DNA of 12,158 nucleotides. Origin: Rhodospirillaceae bacterium. Its GTDB lineage: Bacteria; Pseudomonadota; Alphaproteobacteria; SP197. The notes beneath the pieces were generated by a model. That model was not told where the DNA came from. It saw only the letters and a program-made list of their open reading frames with translations, and did no database searches. The stretch is from the NCBI GenBank assembly GCA_018700655.1, contig JABIUG010000225.1, positions 1-12,158 on the forward strand. The letters run 5' to 3'. The position numbers and the translations under genes were made by a program. Positions 6,753 to 12,158 of this stretch are shown piece after piece (within the stretch, counting starts at the first letter, position 1; each line of letters opens with the position of its first letter).

Positions 6753-6872
6753 ATGCCCGATGATCACAACGAAAATCGCAGACGCCGCAAACGCAACATC
6801 GCCATGGGTCTCACCCTGGGCGGGTTCATCGTGCTGCTGTACATCGTCACCATCGTCAAGATGGGCGGCTGA
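6753..6872 (+). CDS. CoxF-like single-helix membrane peptide
   Basis: This 39-residue gene starts with the ATG at 6753, one base after the ctaB stop, and ends with TGA at 6870-6872, three bases before ctaG. The N-terminal part is charged and basic (MPDDHNENRRRRKRN). It is followed by one hydrophobic helix from about residue 16 to 35 and the end KMGG. The basic stretch before the helix predicts the N-terminus inside the cell. Small proteins with this layout, often named CoxF, occur between ctaB and ctaG in many alphaproteobacterial cox operons, and their role is not well defined. The identification rests on position, size and topology rather than a distinctive motif. No clear Shine-Dalgarno is present, so translation is probably coupled to ctaB. 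Likely role: an assembly or accessory factor for the oxidase. Confidence 0.75.
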   Translation: MPDDHNENRRRRKRNIAMGLTLGGFIVLLYIVTIVKMGG

Positions 6873-6875
6873 ACC

Positions 6876-7472
6876 ATGACCGGTACACCCAAATTCAACG
6901 GCAAGCGCGTCACGGTCCTGTTCATCGTGTTTGCGCTGACCTGCATGACCGCGCTGACAGCCGGCGCGGTGCCGCTCTATCGGCTGTTCTGCCAGGTCAC
7001 CGGTTACGGCGGCACGACTTCGACTGCGGCGGTTGCGCCCGGTGCGGCCGATGATGCCCAGTTCGTTACCGTTCGCTTCAACGCCGATACCGCCAGGGGC
7101 ATGCCCTGGGAGTTCAAGCCGATGCGGCTTGAGGTCAAGGCGCGGCTGGGTGAACAGATCACGGTCTTCTATGAAGCTTCGAACCCGACTGATCGCGCGA
7201 TCACGGGGACCTCGACCTACAACGTGACGCCGCTCAAGGTCGGGGAATACTTCGCCAAGATCGATTGCTTCTGTTTCACCGAGCAGCTCCTGGCGCCGGG
7301 CGCACAGGTTGCCATGCCGGTGACCTTCTTCGTTGACCCCGAACTCGTGATCGATCCTGAAACGTCCGAAGTTCGCACCATCACACTGTCCTACACCTTC
7401 TTCGAGATGGTCGGGGCAGAGACCACCACGAACGCCGCGCTGGAGACCAGCGCCGGCGCCGTCACCAACTGA
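6876..7472 (+). CDS. ctaG: Cytochrome c oxidase assembly protein CtaG/Cox11 (copper chaperone)
   Basis: CtaG of the Cox11 family delivers copper to the CuB site of subunit I. The 198-residue product has a short cytoplasmic N-terminus, one membrane helix (about 11-32) and a periplasmic immunoglobulin-like domain. The signature AVPLYRLFCQVTGYGGTT (31-48) follows the helix with C39. The copper-binding C-F-C-F motif is at 131-134 (C131 and C133) within KIDCFCFTEQ. The conserved MPVTFFVDPE follows at 147-156, and the final strand TITLSYTFFE closes the domain. All three functional cysteines are present. The start ATG is three bases after the CoxF-like stop and has no strong Shine-Dalgarno, consistent with coupling. 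This is the proteobacterial Cox11 type, not the unrelated Bacillus CtaG. Confidence 0.96.
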   Translation: MTGTPKFNGKRVTVLFIVFALTCMTALTAGAVPLYRLFCQVTGYGGTTSTAAVAPGAADDAQFVTVRFNADTARGMPWEFKPMRLEVKARLGEQITVFYEASNPTDRAITGTSTYNVTPLKVGEYFAKIDCFCFTEQLLAPGAQVAMPVTFFVDPELVIDPETSEVRTITLSYTFFEMVGAETTTNAALETSAGAVTN

Positions 7473-7492
7473 TTACTTGAGGGGAGAGGCCC

Positions 7493-8305
7493 ATGGCCGA
7501 TCACGCACAGAAGCATCCCTACCATCTGGTTGATCCGAGCCCATGGCCGGTCATGGGTGCCTTTTCCGCCCTGGTTCTTGCGGGCGGTGCGATCATGATG
7601 TTTGCCGACGAGACCCGCTGGTGGATGTTGCTCCCCGGTCTCGTTCTGGTGATGTCGACGATGTTCTTCTGGTGGTGCGACGTCATTCGTGAAGCTCAGG
7701 ACGACAAGGCCCACACGCCTGTCGTCCAGATCGGTCTGCGTTATGGCATGACCCTGTTTATCGCTTCGGAGGTGATGTTCTTCGTTGCCTGGTTCTGGGC
7801 CTACTTTAATGCGGCGCTCTACCCGACCATGCAGATGGGCGATATATGGCCGCCGGCTGGCGTGCTGACCTTCGATCCCTGGGATTTGCCGTTTATCAAC
7901 ACGCTGATCCTGCTGACTTCGGGCACGACCGTGACCTGGGCGCATCATGCGCTGCGTGAAGGCAACCGCGACCAGCTCATTGCCGGTCTCTGGGTCACGG
8001 TGGTTCTGGGCCTCACCTTTACCTGCTTCCAGGCAGTTGAATACCTAGAAGCGCCGTTCGGCTTCCGTGACGGCATCTATGGTTCGACCTTCTATATGGC
8101 GACCGGGTTCCACGGGTTCCACGTCATTGTCGGTACCATCTTCCTGGGTATCTGCCTGATTCGCGCCTATCGCGGCGACTTTACGCCGGGCCAGCATTTC
8201 GGCTTCGAGGCTGCGGCCTGGTACTGGCATTTCGTCGATGTCGTCTGGCTCTTCCTGTTCTGCTGTATCTACTGGTGGGGCGCAGGCGAGATCGCGACAC
8301 ATTAG
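7493..8305 (+). CDS. ctaE: Cytochrome c oxidase subunit III
   Basis: Subunit III (also called coxC) is a seven-helix membrane protein that binds subunit I and stabilises sustained turnover and proton uptake. The 270-residue product has the usual length. The N-terminal HPYHLVDPSPWPVMGAF (8-24) is a family signature. The conserved glutamate is E93 in ASEVMFFVAWFWAYF. Other family blocks are IWPPAGV (118-124), TWAHHALREGNR (148-159), GFHGFHVIVGT (205-215) and the C-terminal HFGFEAAAWYWHFVDVVW (235-252). The ATG at 7493 has GGGGAG at 7481-7486, six bases upstream. It lies 20 bases after ctaG. A strong hairpin follows its TAG by about 20 bases, so this may be the end of a major transcript. Confidence 0.97.
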   Translation: MADHAQKHPYHLVDPSPWPVMGAFSALVLAGGAIMMFADETRWWMLLPGLVLVMSTMFFWWCDVIREAQDDKAHTPVVQIGLRYGMTLFIASEVMFFVAWFWAYFNAALYPTMQMGDIWPPAGVLTFDPWDLPFINTLILLTSGTTVTWAHHALREGNRDQLIAGLWVTVVLGLTFTCFQAVEYLEAPFGFRDGIYGSTFYMATGFHGFHVIVGTIFLGICLIRAYRGDFTPGQHFGFEAAAWYWHFVDVVWLFLFCCIYWWGAGEIATH

Positions 8306-8325
8306 TCGAAAGTAACTAGGGTTTC

Positions 8326-8359
8326 GGAATCGGCCCGCTCAGTCGAGTGGGCCGATTTC
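8326..8359 (+). terminator. Hairpin after ctaE, probable (possibly partial) terminator
   Basis: AATCGGCCC (8328-8336) pairs perfectly with GGGCCGATT (8349-8357). The stem continues inward through a G-T wobble and C-T-C/G-A-G to the tetraloop AGTC, and outward by a G-T and a G-C pair, giving about 15 pairs. The T-run after the stem is poor (TTTCCGTT), so termination may be incomplete and allow read-through into the DUF983 and SURF1 genes. It could also stabilise the 3' end of the subunit mRNA. Confidence 0.55.
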
Positions 8360-8380
8360 CGTTATGGAGATTGAGACGTC

Positions 8381-8761
8381 TTGAGCACACATTACGGCTT
8401 TGTCCCGCCTTTTTCGGCTGGTCTGAGATGCCGCTGTCCGCGCTGCGGCGAGGGCAAACTCTATGATGGATTCCTCAAGATTGCCGATCGTTGTGACGTC
8501 TGTGGTCTGCAACTGGCCCATGAAGATGCCGGCGATGGCCCGGCGGTGTTTGTCATCCTGATTTACGGTTTCGTCATGGCTGTGTTCGCTGCCTATGTTG
8601 AACTGAGCTACGAGCCGCCTTTCTGGGTCCATGCCGTAATCTTCGTGCCGCTCATTCTGGGTGGCTCCGCACTTTTGTTGCGCCCGTTCAAGGCAGTGAT
8701 GGTCGCGTTGCAATTCAAGCATCGTGTCGCAGGCTTCGAAAACGAACCCGGAGGGCAGTGA
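8381..8761 (+). CDS. DUF983 family zinc-ribbon membrane protein
   Basis: The product is 126 residues and belongs to the DUF983 family of unknown function. An N-terminal zinc ribbon has paired cysteines, C19/C22 in RCPRCGEGKLYDGF and C38/C41 in DRCDVCGL, with an extra C17. Two hydrophobic helices follow (about 55-75 and 83-101), and the end is polar. The start is a TTG at 8381 with GGAG eleven bases upstream (8366-8369). No in-frame ATG near there fits, and the next residues already belong to the domain. It follows the hairpin after ctaE, and its TGA is directly followed by the SURF1 start. Genes of this family are common beside cox genes in alphaproteobacteria, so a role in oxidase assembly or metal handling is a reasonable inference, not shown. 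Confidence 0.88.
   Translation: MSTHYGFVPPFSAGLRCRCPRCGEGKLYDGFLKIADRCDVCGLQLAHEDAGDGPAVFVILIYGFVMAVFAAYVELSYEPPFWVHAVIFVPLILGGSALLLRPFKAVMVALQFKHRVAGFENEPGGQ
8750..8754 (+). promoter_or_regulatory. Shine-Dalgarno GGAGG supporting the TTG start of SURF1
   Basis: GGAGG lies within the last codons of the DUF983 gene, seven bases before the TTG at 8762. That is ideal spacing and supports the rare start codon. Confidence 0.6.
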
Positions 8762-9472
8762 TTGCGAGCCTCGCGTATTCTGGCCATCACGCTTGCGGGC
8801 ACGGTTGTCATCACCCTTCTGTTCTTTGGAAGTTGGCAGGTGCAGCGTCTGTTCTGGAAGGACGGCCTGATCAAGATCATGGCGGCCCGGTCGGCAGCGC
8901 CACCGATGCCACTGGCCGAGGTGTTGGCCTTGCCGGTTGATGAGCAGGAATGGACCCCGGTGTTTGCCAGCGGTCGGCTCTTGCCCGATGCAAGCTTTGC
9001 GCTTTACCGGATCGGTGCCAATGGCCGGCCGGGCTATCATATTCTCACGCCGCTGGTGCTCGAGGATGGCTCTGCCGTCCTGATCAACCGCGGCATGATG
9101 GACGCCGAATCGTTCAAGCTGGCCCTAGCGACGATGCCTGGCGTTCCCGAACAGACCGTGGATGTCACCGGCATTCTTCGTCCCGGCGAAACACCGGCTT
9201 TTTTCACCAACGACAACGATCCAGATAACGAAGCCTGGTACTGGATCGAGCTTGATCTTCTGGCTGACAGGGCAGGTGTCGGACTGTTGCCTGGGGTGAT
9301 CTATGCTGATGCCGATCCTGCCGGGGCCGACCTCAGGAGTGGTCAGGCGCGCTTCGATCCGCCCAACCGCCATCTGCAATACGCAATTACCTGGTATTGC
9401 CTGGCCGCTGCCGCAGGTGTCGTATTTTTTCTGCGTCTTCGTCGCAAGCCGGGTGGGGAGAAAGAAATATGA
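8762..9472 (+). CDS. surf1: SURF1-family cytochrome c oxidase assembly protein
   Basis: SURF1 (Shy1) proteins assist heme a insertion into subunit I. The 236-residue product has the family layout of one N-terminal helix (about 7-23), a periplasmic domain and one C-terminal helix (about 208-225). Family motifs are GSWQVQRLFWK (23-33), GRPGYHILTPL (88-98), VLINRG (106-111), TGILRPGE (136-143) and the pre-helix NRHLQYAITWY (202-212). The widely conserved N-R-G-W reads N-R-G-M here (M112). The start is a TTG immediately after the DUF983 stop. Its TGA overlaps the ATG of the next gene (ATGA, 9469-9472). Known bacterial homologues bind heme a; whether this one does is inference. Confidence 0.93.
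   Translation: MRASRILAITLAGTVVITLLFFGSWQVQRLFWKDGLIKIMAARSAAPPMPLAEVLALPVDEQEWTPVFASGRLLPDASFALYRIGANGRPGYHILTPLVLEDGSAVLINRGMMDAESFKLALATMPGVPEQTVDVTGILRPGETPAFFTNDNDPDNEAWYWIELDLLADRAGVGLLPGVIYADADPAGADLRSGQARFDPPNRHLQYAITWYCLAAAAGVVFFLRLRRKPGGEKEI
9455..9460 (+). promoter_or_regulatory. Shine-Dalgarno GGGGAG for the M32 carboxypeptidase
   Basis: GGGGAG lies inside the end of the SURF1 gene, eight bases before the ATG at 9469, and supports that start over the in-frame upstream ATG at 9397. Confidence 0.6.
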
Positions 9473-10962
9473 CCGCGGCGGCCTATCAGCAACTGGAACA
9501 ACGCTTTGCGCATATCTGGGCGTTGGAGCAGGCGCAGGAACTGCTCCACTGGGATCGCGAGACGCTGATGCCCTCCGGCGGTGCCTCGGCGCGCGGCGAA
9601 CAGCTTGCCGCTCTGGAATTGGTCGTTCATGAGCGCATGACGGACCCGGTGCTGTCTGACCTGCTCGACAACGCAGAGGTCGATGCGCCGAATGATCCCT
9701 GGCCGGCGGCGAACCTGCGTTTGATGCGTCGTGAATGGCGTCATGCCAATGCGCTTGGGGCCGACCTGGTCGAAGCTTCTTCACGCGCTGTATCGGCGGC
9801 GGTCGCCGTCTGGCTCAACGCCCGGCCCAAGGCCGACTTCCAGGCTTTCCTGCCGGCCTTTCGTGAGGTTGTCGGGTTAACCCGCGAGGTTGCCGCGGCC
9901 AAGGCTGAAGCGCTTCAGGTCTCACCTTATGACGCCTTGCTCAACCGCTATGAGGACGGCATCAGCGGCGATGAGATCGACCGTTTGTTTGCCCGTCTTG
10001 CCGATGTTCTGCCCTCCTTGCGTGACCGCATTCTTGCGCACCAGGAAACGGGAGCGGCTCCGGCTCTGCCGCAGGGCCCGTTTGCGGCCGGGCGTCAGAG
10101 AGCGCTGGGTGAACGGCTTATGGCATTTGCCGGCTTCGATACCGATAGCGGCCGTCTCGACATCAGCGCCCATCCCTTCACCGCCGGCGCGCCCGGTGAT
10201 GTCAGGATCACAACCAGGTTCGACGAGGATGATTTTACCAGTTCGGTGATGGCGGTGATGCACGAGACCGGCCATGCCCTCTACGAACAGGGCCTGCCGC
10301 ATGACTGGCGCTTCCAGCCGGTTGGCCAGGCGGCCAACATGACCGTGCATGAGAGCCAGTCGCTGCTGGTCGAAATGCAGGCTGCACGCAGTGCGGAGTT
10401 TCTTGGTTTCATCGCGCCCGTCATGCAGCAGGAACTGGGCGGCACGGGCCAGGGGTGGGACGCCGATAACCTCCATCGCCTGACCATCCGTGTCGGGCCG
10501 GGGTTTATCCGGGTCGATGCAGACGAGGTTCATTATCCCTTCCACATCACGTTGCGCACGAGGCTGGAGCGCGCGCTGATTGCCGGCGAGATGGATCCCG
10601 GCGATGTCCCCGAAGCATGGAACACGGGCATGGCCGAGCTCGTTGGTGTGACGCCGCCCGATAATCGGCTGGGTTGTCTGCAGGACATTCACTGGGCGAC
10701 AGGGCTTTTCGGCTATTTCCCGACCTACAGCCTGGGCGCTCTGGCCGCGGCCCAGCTATTCCGGGCGGCCTGCGATCAGGTGCCCCAGATCAAGCCGTCA
10801 CTCGCGCAGGGTGACTTTGCACCTCTGCTCATCTGGTTGCGCGAGAAGGTGCACGGCCAGGGCTCGCTGCTCTCGACCCAGGAGTTGCTAGAACAGGCGA
10901 GCGGGGCACAGCTTGGCACGGCTGCATTTGAAGCCCACCTCGAACAGCGGTATCTCGGCTAG
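9469..10962 (+). CDS. Carboxypeptidase Taq family (M32) metallocarboxypeptidase
   Basis: The 497-residue product matches the M32 family (about 500 residues), cytoplasmic zinc or cobalt enzymes that remove C-terminal residues from peptides. The family motifs appear in order: HPF followed by DVRITTRFD (from 244), the metal site HETGH (265-269), HESQS with the third ligand E295 (294-298), IRVDADEVHY, and GCLQDIHWATGLFGYFPTYS near the C-terminus. No signal peptide is visible. The frame extends upstream to an ATG at 9397 inside SURF1. The ATG at 9469 has the Shine-Dalgarno, gives the conserved N-terminus TAAAYQQLEQRFAHIWALEQ, and overlaps the SURF1 stop by four bases. The function is probably general peptide turnover; a specific link to the oxidase is not evident. 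Confidence 0.94.
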   Translation: MTAAAYQQLEQRFAHIWALEQAQELLHWDRETLMPSGGASARGEQLAALELVVHERMTDPVLSDLLDNAEVDAPNDPWPAANLRLMRREWRHANALGADLVEASSRAVSAAVAVWLNARPKADFQAFLPAFREVVGLTREVAAAKAEALQVSPYDALLNRYEDGISGDEIDRLFARLADVLPSLRDRILAHQETGAAPALPQGPFAAGRQRALGERLMAFAGFDTDSGRLDISAHPFTAGAPGDVRITTRFDEDDFTSSVMAVMHETGHALYEQGLPHDWRFQPVGQAANMTVHESQSLLVEMQAARSAEFLGFIAPVMQQELGGTGQGWDADNLHRLTIRVGPGFIRVDADEVHYPFHITLRTRLERALIAGEMDPGDVPEAWNTGMAELVGVTPPDNRLGCLQDIHWATGLFGYFPTYSLGALAAAQLFRAACDQVPQIKPSLAQGDFAPLLIWLREKVHGQGSLLSTQELLEQASGAQLGTAAFEAHLEQRYLG

Positions 10963-10965
10963 ATC

Positions 10966-12158
10966 ATGCAATACCTCAGCACACGCGGTCAGGCTCCGGT
11001 CCTTGATTTCGAGGATGTCCTGCTTGCAGGGCTCGCTTCGGATGGCGGCCTTTATCTGCCCGAAACCTGGCCCCGGTTCAGCGCCGCGCAGTTCCGGGCG
11101 ATGCAGGGCCTGCCCTATAGCGAGATCGCCGCGCGCGTGTTCGAGCCCTTTGTCGAAGGCTGGATCGAACCCGATGAACTCGCCGCCATGACCGCGCAGA
11201 CCTATGCGGTGTTCGATCACCCTGCCGTCGTGCCTATGGTCCAGACCGGCGACAACGACTGGCTGCTTGAGCTCTTTCACGGGCCGACCTTTGCCTTCAA
11301 GGATGTGGCCCTGCAGTTGCTGGGCCGCCTGTTCGACCGGGCGCTCGAGCGTCGCGGCGCGCGCATCACGATCGTGGGGGCAACCTCCGGTGATACCGGC
11401 TCAGCTGCCATTGCGGGCTGTGCCGGGCGCAGCAACATGGATGTCTACATCCTCTACCCCCAAGGCCGGGTGAGCGAAGTGCAGCGCCGCCAGATGACGA
11501 CGGTGGATGCCGCCAATGTGCACTGCATAGCGGTCGAGGGCACGTTTGATGATTGCCAGGCCATGGTGAAGGCGATGTTCAACGACGCGCCGTTTCGCCG
11601 GCGCATCAACCTGGCAGCCGTAAACTCGATCAACTGGGCCAGGGTGATGGCCCAGACCGCCTATTACGTGGCTTCTGCCGTGCGGCTTGGCGCGCCCGAT
11701 CGCGAGATCGCCTATTGCGTACCCTCGGCAAATTTTGGCGCCTGTTTTGCCGGCTATGTCGCAAAAGCGATGGGCCTGCCGATTTCCCGCTTTGTCGTCG
11801 CGACCAACACCAACGATATCCTGCACCGTTTCCTGGAGAGCGGGAGTTACCGGCCGACCGGCGTGGTGCCGACGCTTTCGCCCAGCATGGACATCCAGAT
11901 CTCGAGCAATTTCGAGCGTCTGTTGTTTGAGGTTCATGGCCGGGATGGTGATAAGACCGGGCGGCTGATGGCGCGCCTGGCGCAGTCGGGCGGGTTCGAG
12001 GCGGAACCCGAAGCGCACCAGCGTGCAAAAACCATGATGGCAAGCCACAGGCTTGATGATGACGGCATCCGTGCCGAGATCGCCCGGATGCACGGCCAAT
12101 GCGGCATTACGGTTGATCCTCACACGGCTTGCGGCACGGCTGCGGCCAGGGCGGTGGG
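10966..12158 (+). CDS. thrC: Threonine synthase, partial (3' end outside the window)
   Basis: ThrC converts O-phosphohomoserine to threonine using PLP, the last step of threonine synthesis. The frame is open from the ATG at 10966 to the right edge: 397 codons, about 85% of the 460-470 residues usual for this long (yeast-like) class. The N-terminus MQYLSTRGQAPVLDFEDVLL is typical. The PLP lysine is K112 in HGPTFAFKDVALQLLG, and the substrate loop ATSGDTGSAA is at 139-148. NSINWARVMAQTAYYV and SPSMDIQISSNFERLLFEV also match the family. The phosphate-binding loop, normally P-(T/S)-G-N-F-G-D, reads PSANFGAC at 253-260. It starts three bases after the M32 stop in the same frame, so no upstream start is possible. 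No clear Shine-Dalgarno is visible, which suggests coupling. Confidence 0.95.
   Translation, partial: MQYLSTRGQAPVLDFEDVLLAGLASDGGLYLPETWPRFSAAQFRAMQGLPYSEIAARVFEPFVEGWIEPDELAAMTAQTYAVFDHPAVVPMVQTGDNDWLLELFHGPTFAFKDVALQLLGRLFDRALERRGARITIVGATSGDTGSAAIAGCAGRSNMDVYILYPQGRVSEVQRRQMTTVDAANVHCIAVEGTFDDCQAMVKAMFNDAPFRRRINLAAVNSINWARVMAQTAYYVASAVRLGAPDREIAYCVPSANFGACFAGYVAKAMGLPISRFVVATNTNDILHRFLESGSYRPTGVVPTLSPSMDIQISSNFERLLFEVHGRDGDKTGRLMARLAQSGGFEAEPEAHQRAKTMMASHRLDDDGIRAEIARMHGQCGITVDPHTACGTAAARAV

Noticed and set aside
11401..12123. A 240-codon minus-strand frame opposite thrC
   Set aside because: It is a shadow of threonine synthase. The plus-strand frame holds the PLP lysine and other family motifs and runs off the edge.
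1..12158. Mobile elements, CRISPR arrays, phage genes or toxin-antitoxin pairs
   Set aside because: No transposase, integrase, regularly spaced repeats, or small paired genes of those types are visible. The genes are tightly packed and share similar base composition.

Overview
The window looks like a piece of a GC-rich alphaproteobacterial chromosome, most like Rhodospirillales and relatives. That placement is inferred from gene content, gene order and protein motifs; no search was run. Its core is the aa3-type cytochrome c oxidase locus of the alphaproteobacterial type, with tldD divergent in front and thrC behind. Almost every base is coding. The longest non-coding stretch is the 275-base tldD/coxB divergent region, so no gene-free gap exceeds 300 bases.

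Layout. Bases 1-1630 (+) hold the last 14 codons of a probable Rid-family gene, a complete Rid-family gene (77-475) and an FAD-dependent amine oxidase (530-1630). This is a plausible amine-oxidation cassette in which the oxidase makes reactive imines. However, the complete Rid protein lacks the arginine used by classical imine deaminases. Converging on it, with a 29-base tail-to-tail overlap, is tldD (1602-3035, -), a metalloprotease gene. From 3311 the cox operon runs on the + strand: coxB/ctaC (subunit II), ctaD (subunit I), ctaB (heme o synthase), a 39-residue CoxF-like membrane peptide, ctaG (Cox11 copper chaperone) and ctaE (subunit III). A strong hairpin (8326-8359) follows ctaE. Then come a DUF983 zinc-ribbon membrane protein, a SURF1-family assembly factor, an M32 carboxypeptidase that overlaps the SURF1 stop by ATGA, and thrC (threonine synthase), which runs off the right edge.

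How the genes work together. Subunits I, II and III form the catalytic core of the oxidase. CtaB begins heme a synthesis, CtaG delivers copper to CuB, and SURF1 helps heme insertion. The CoxF-like peptide and the DUF983 protein are probably assembly factors by position. The M32 peptidase and ThrC are metabolic or housekeeping genes apparently co-transcribed with the tail of the operon.

Several genes use non-ATG starts supported by Shine-Dalgarno spacing: GTG for coxB and ctaB, TTG for the DUF983 gene and SURF1. The ATG start of tldD is likewise chosen by its Shine-Dalgarno. I found no mobile element, CRISPR array, tRNA or rRNA. This is mostly an ordinary, well-conserved region. The points worth a second look are the Arg-less Rid tandem next to an amine oxidase, the hairpins at two gene boundaries, the altered PLP-phosphate loop in ThrC, the tiny CoxF-like gene, and the DUF983 gene inside a cox assembly block.
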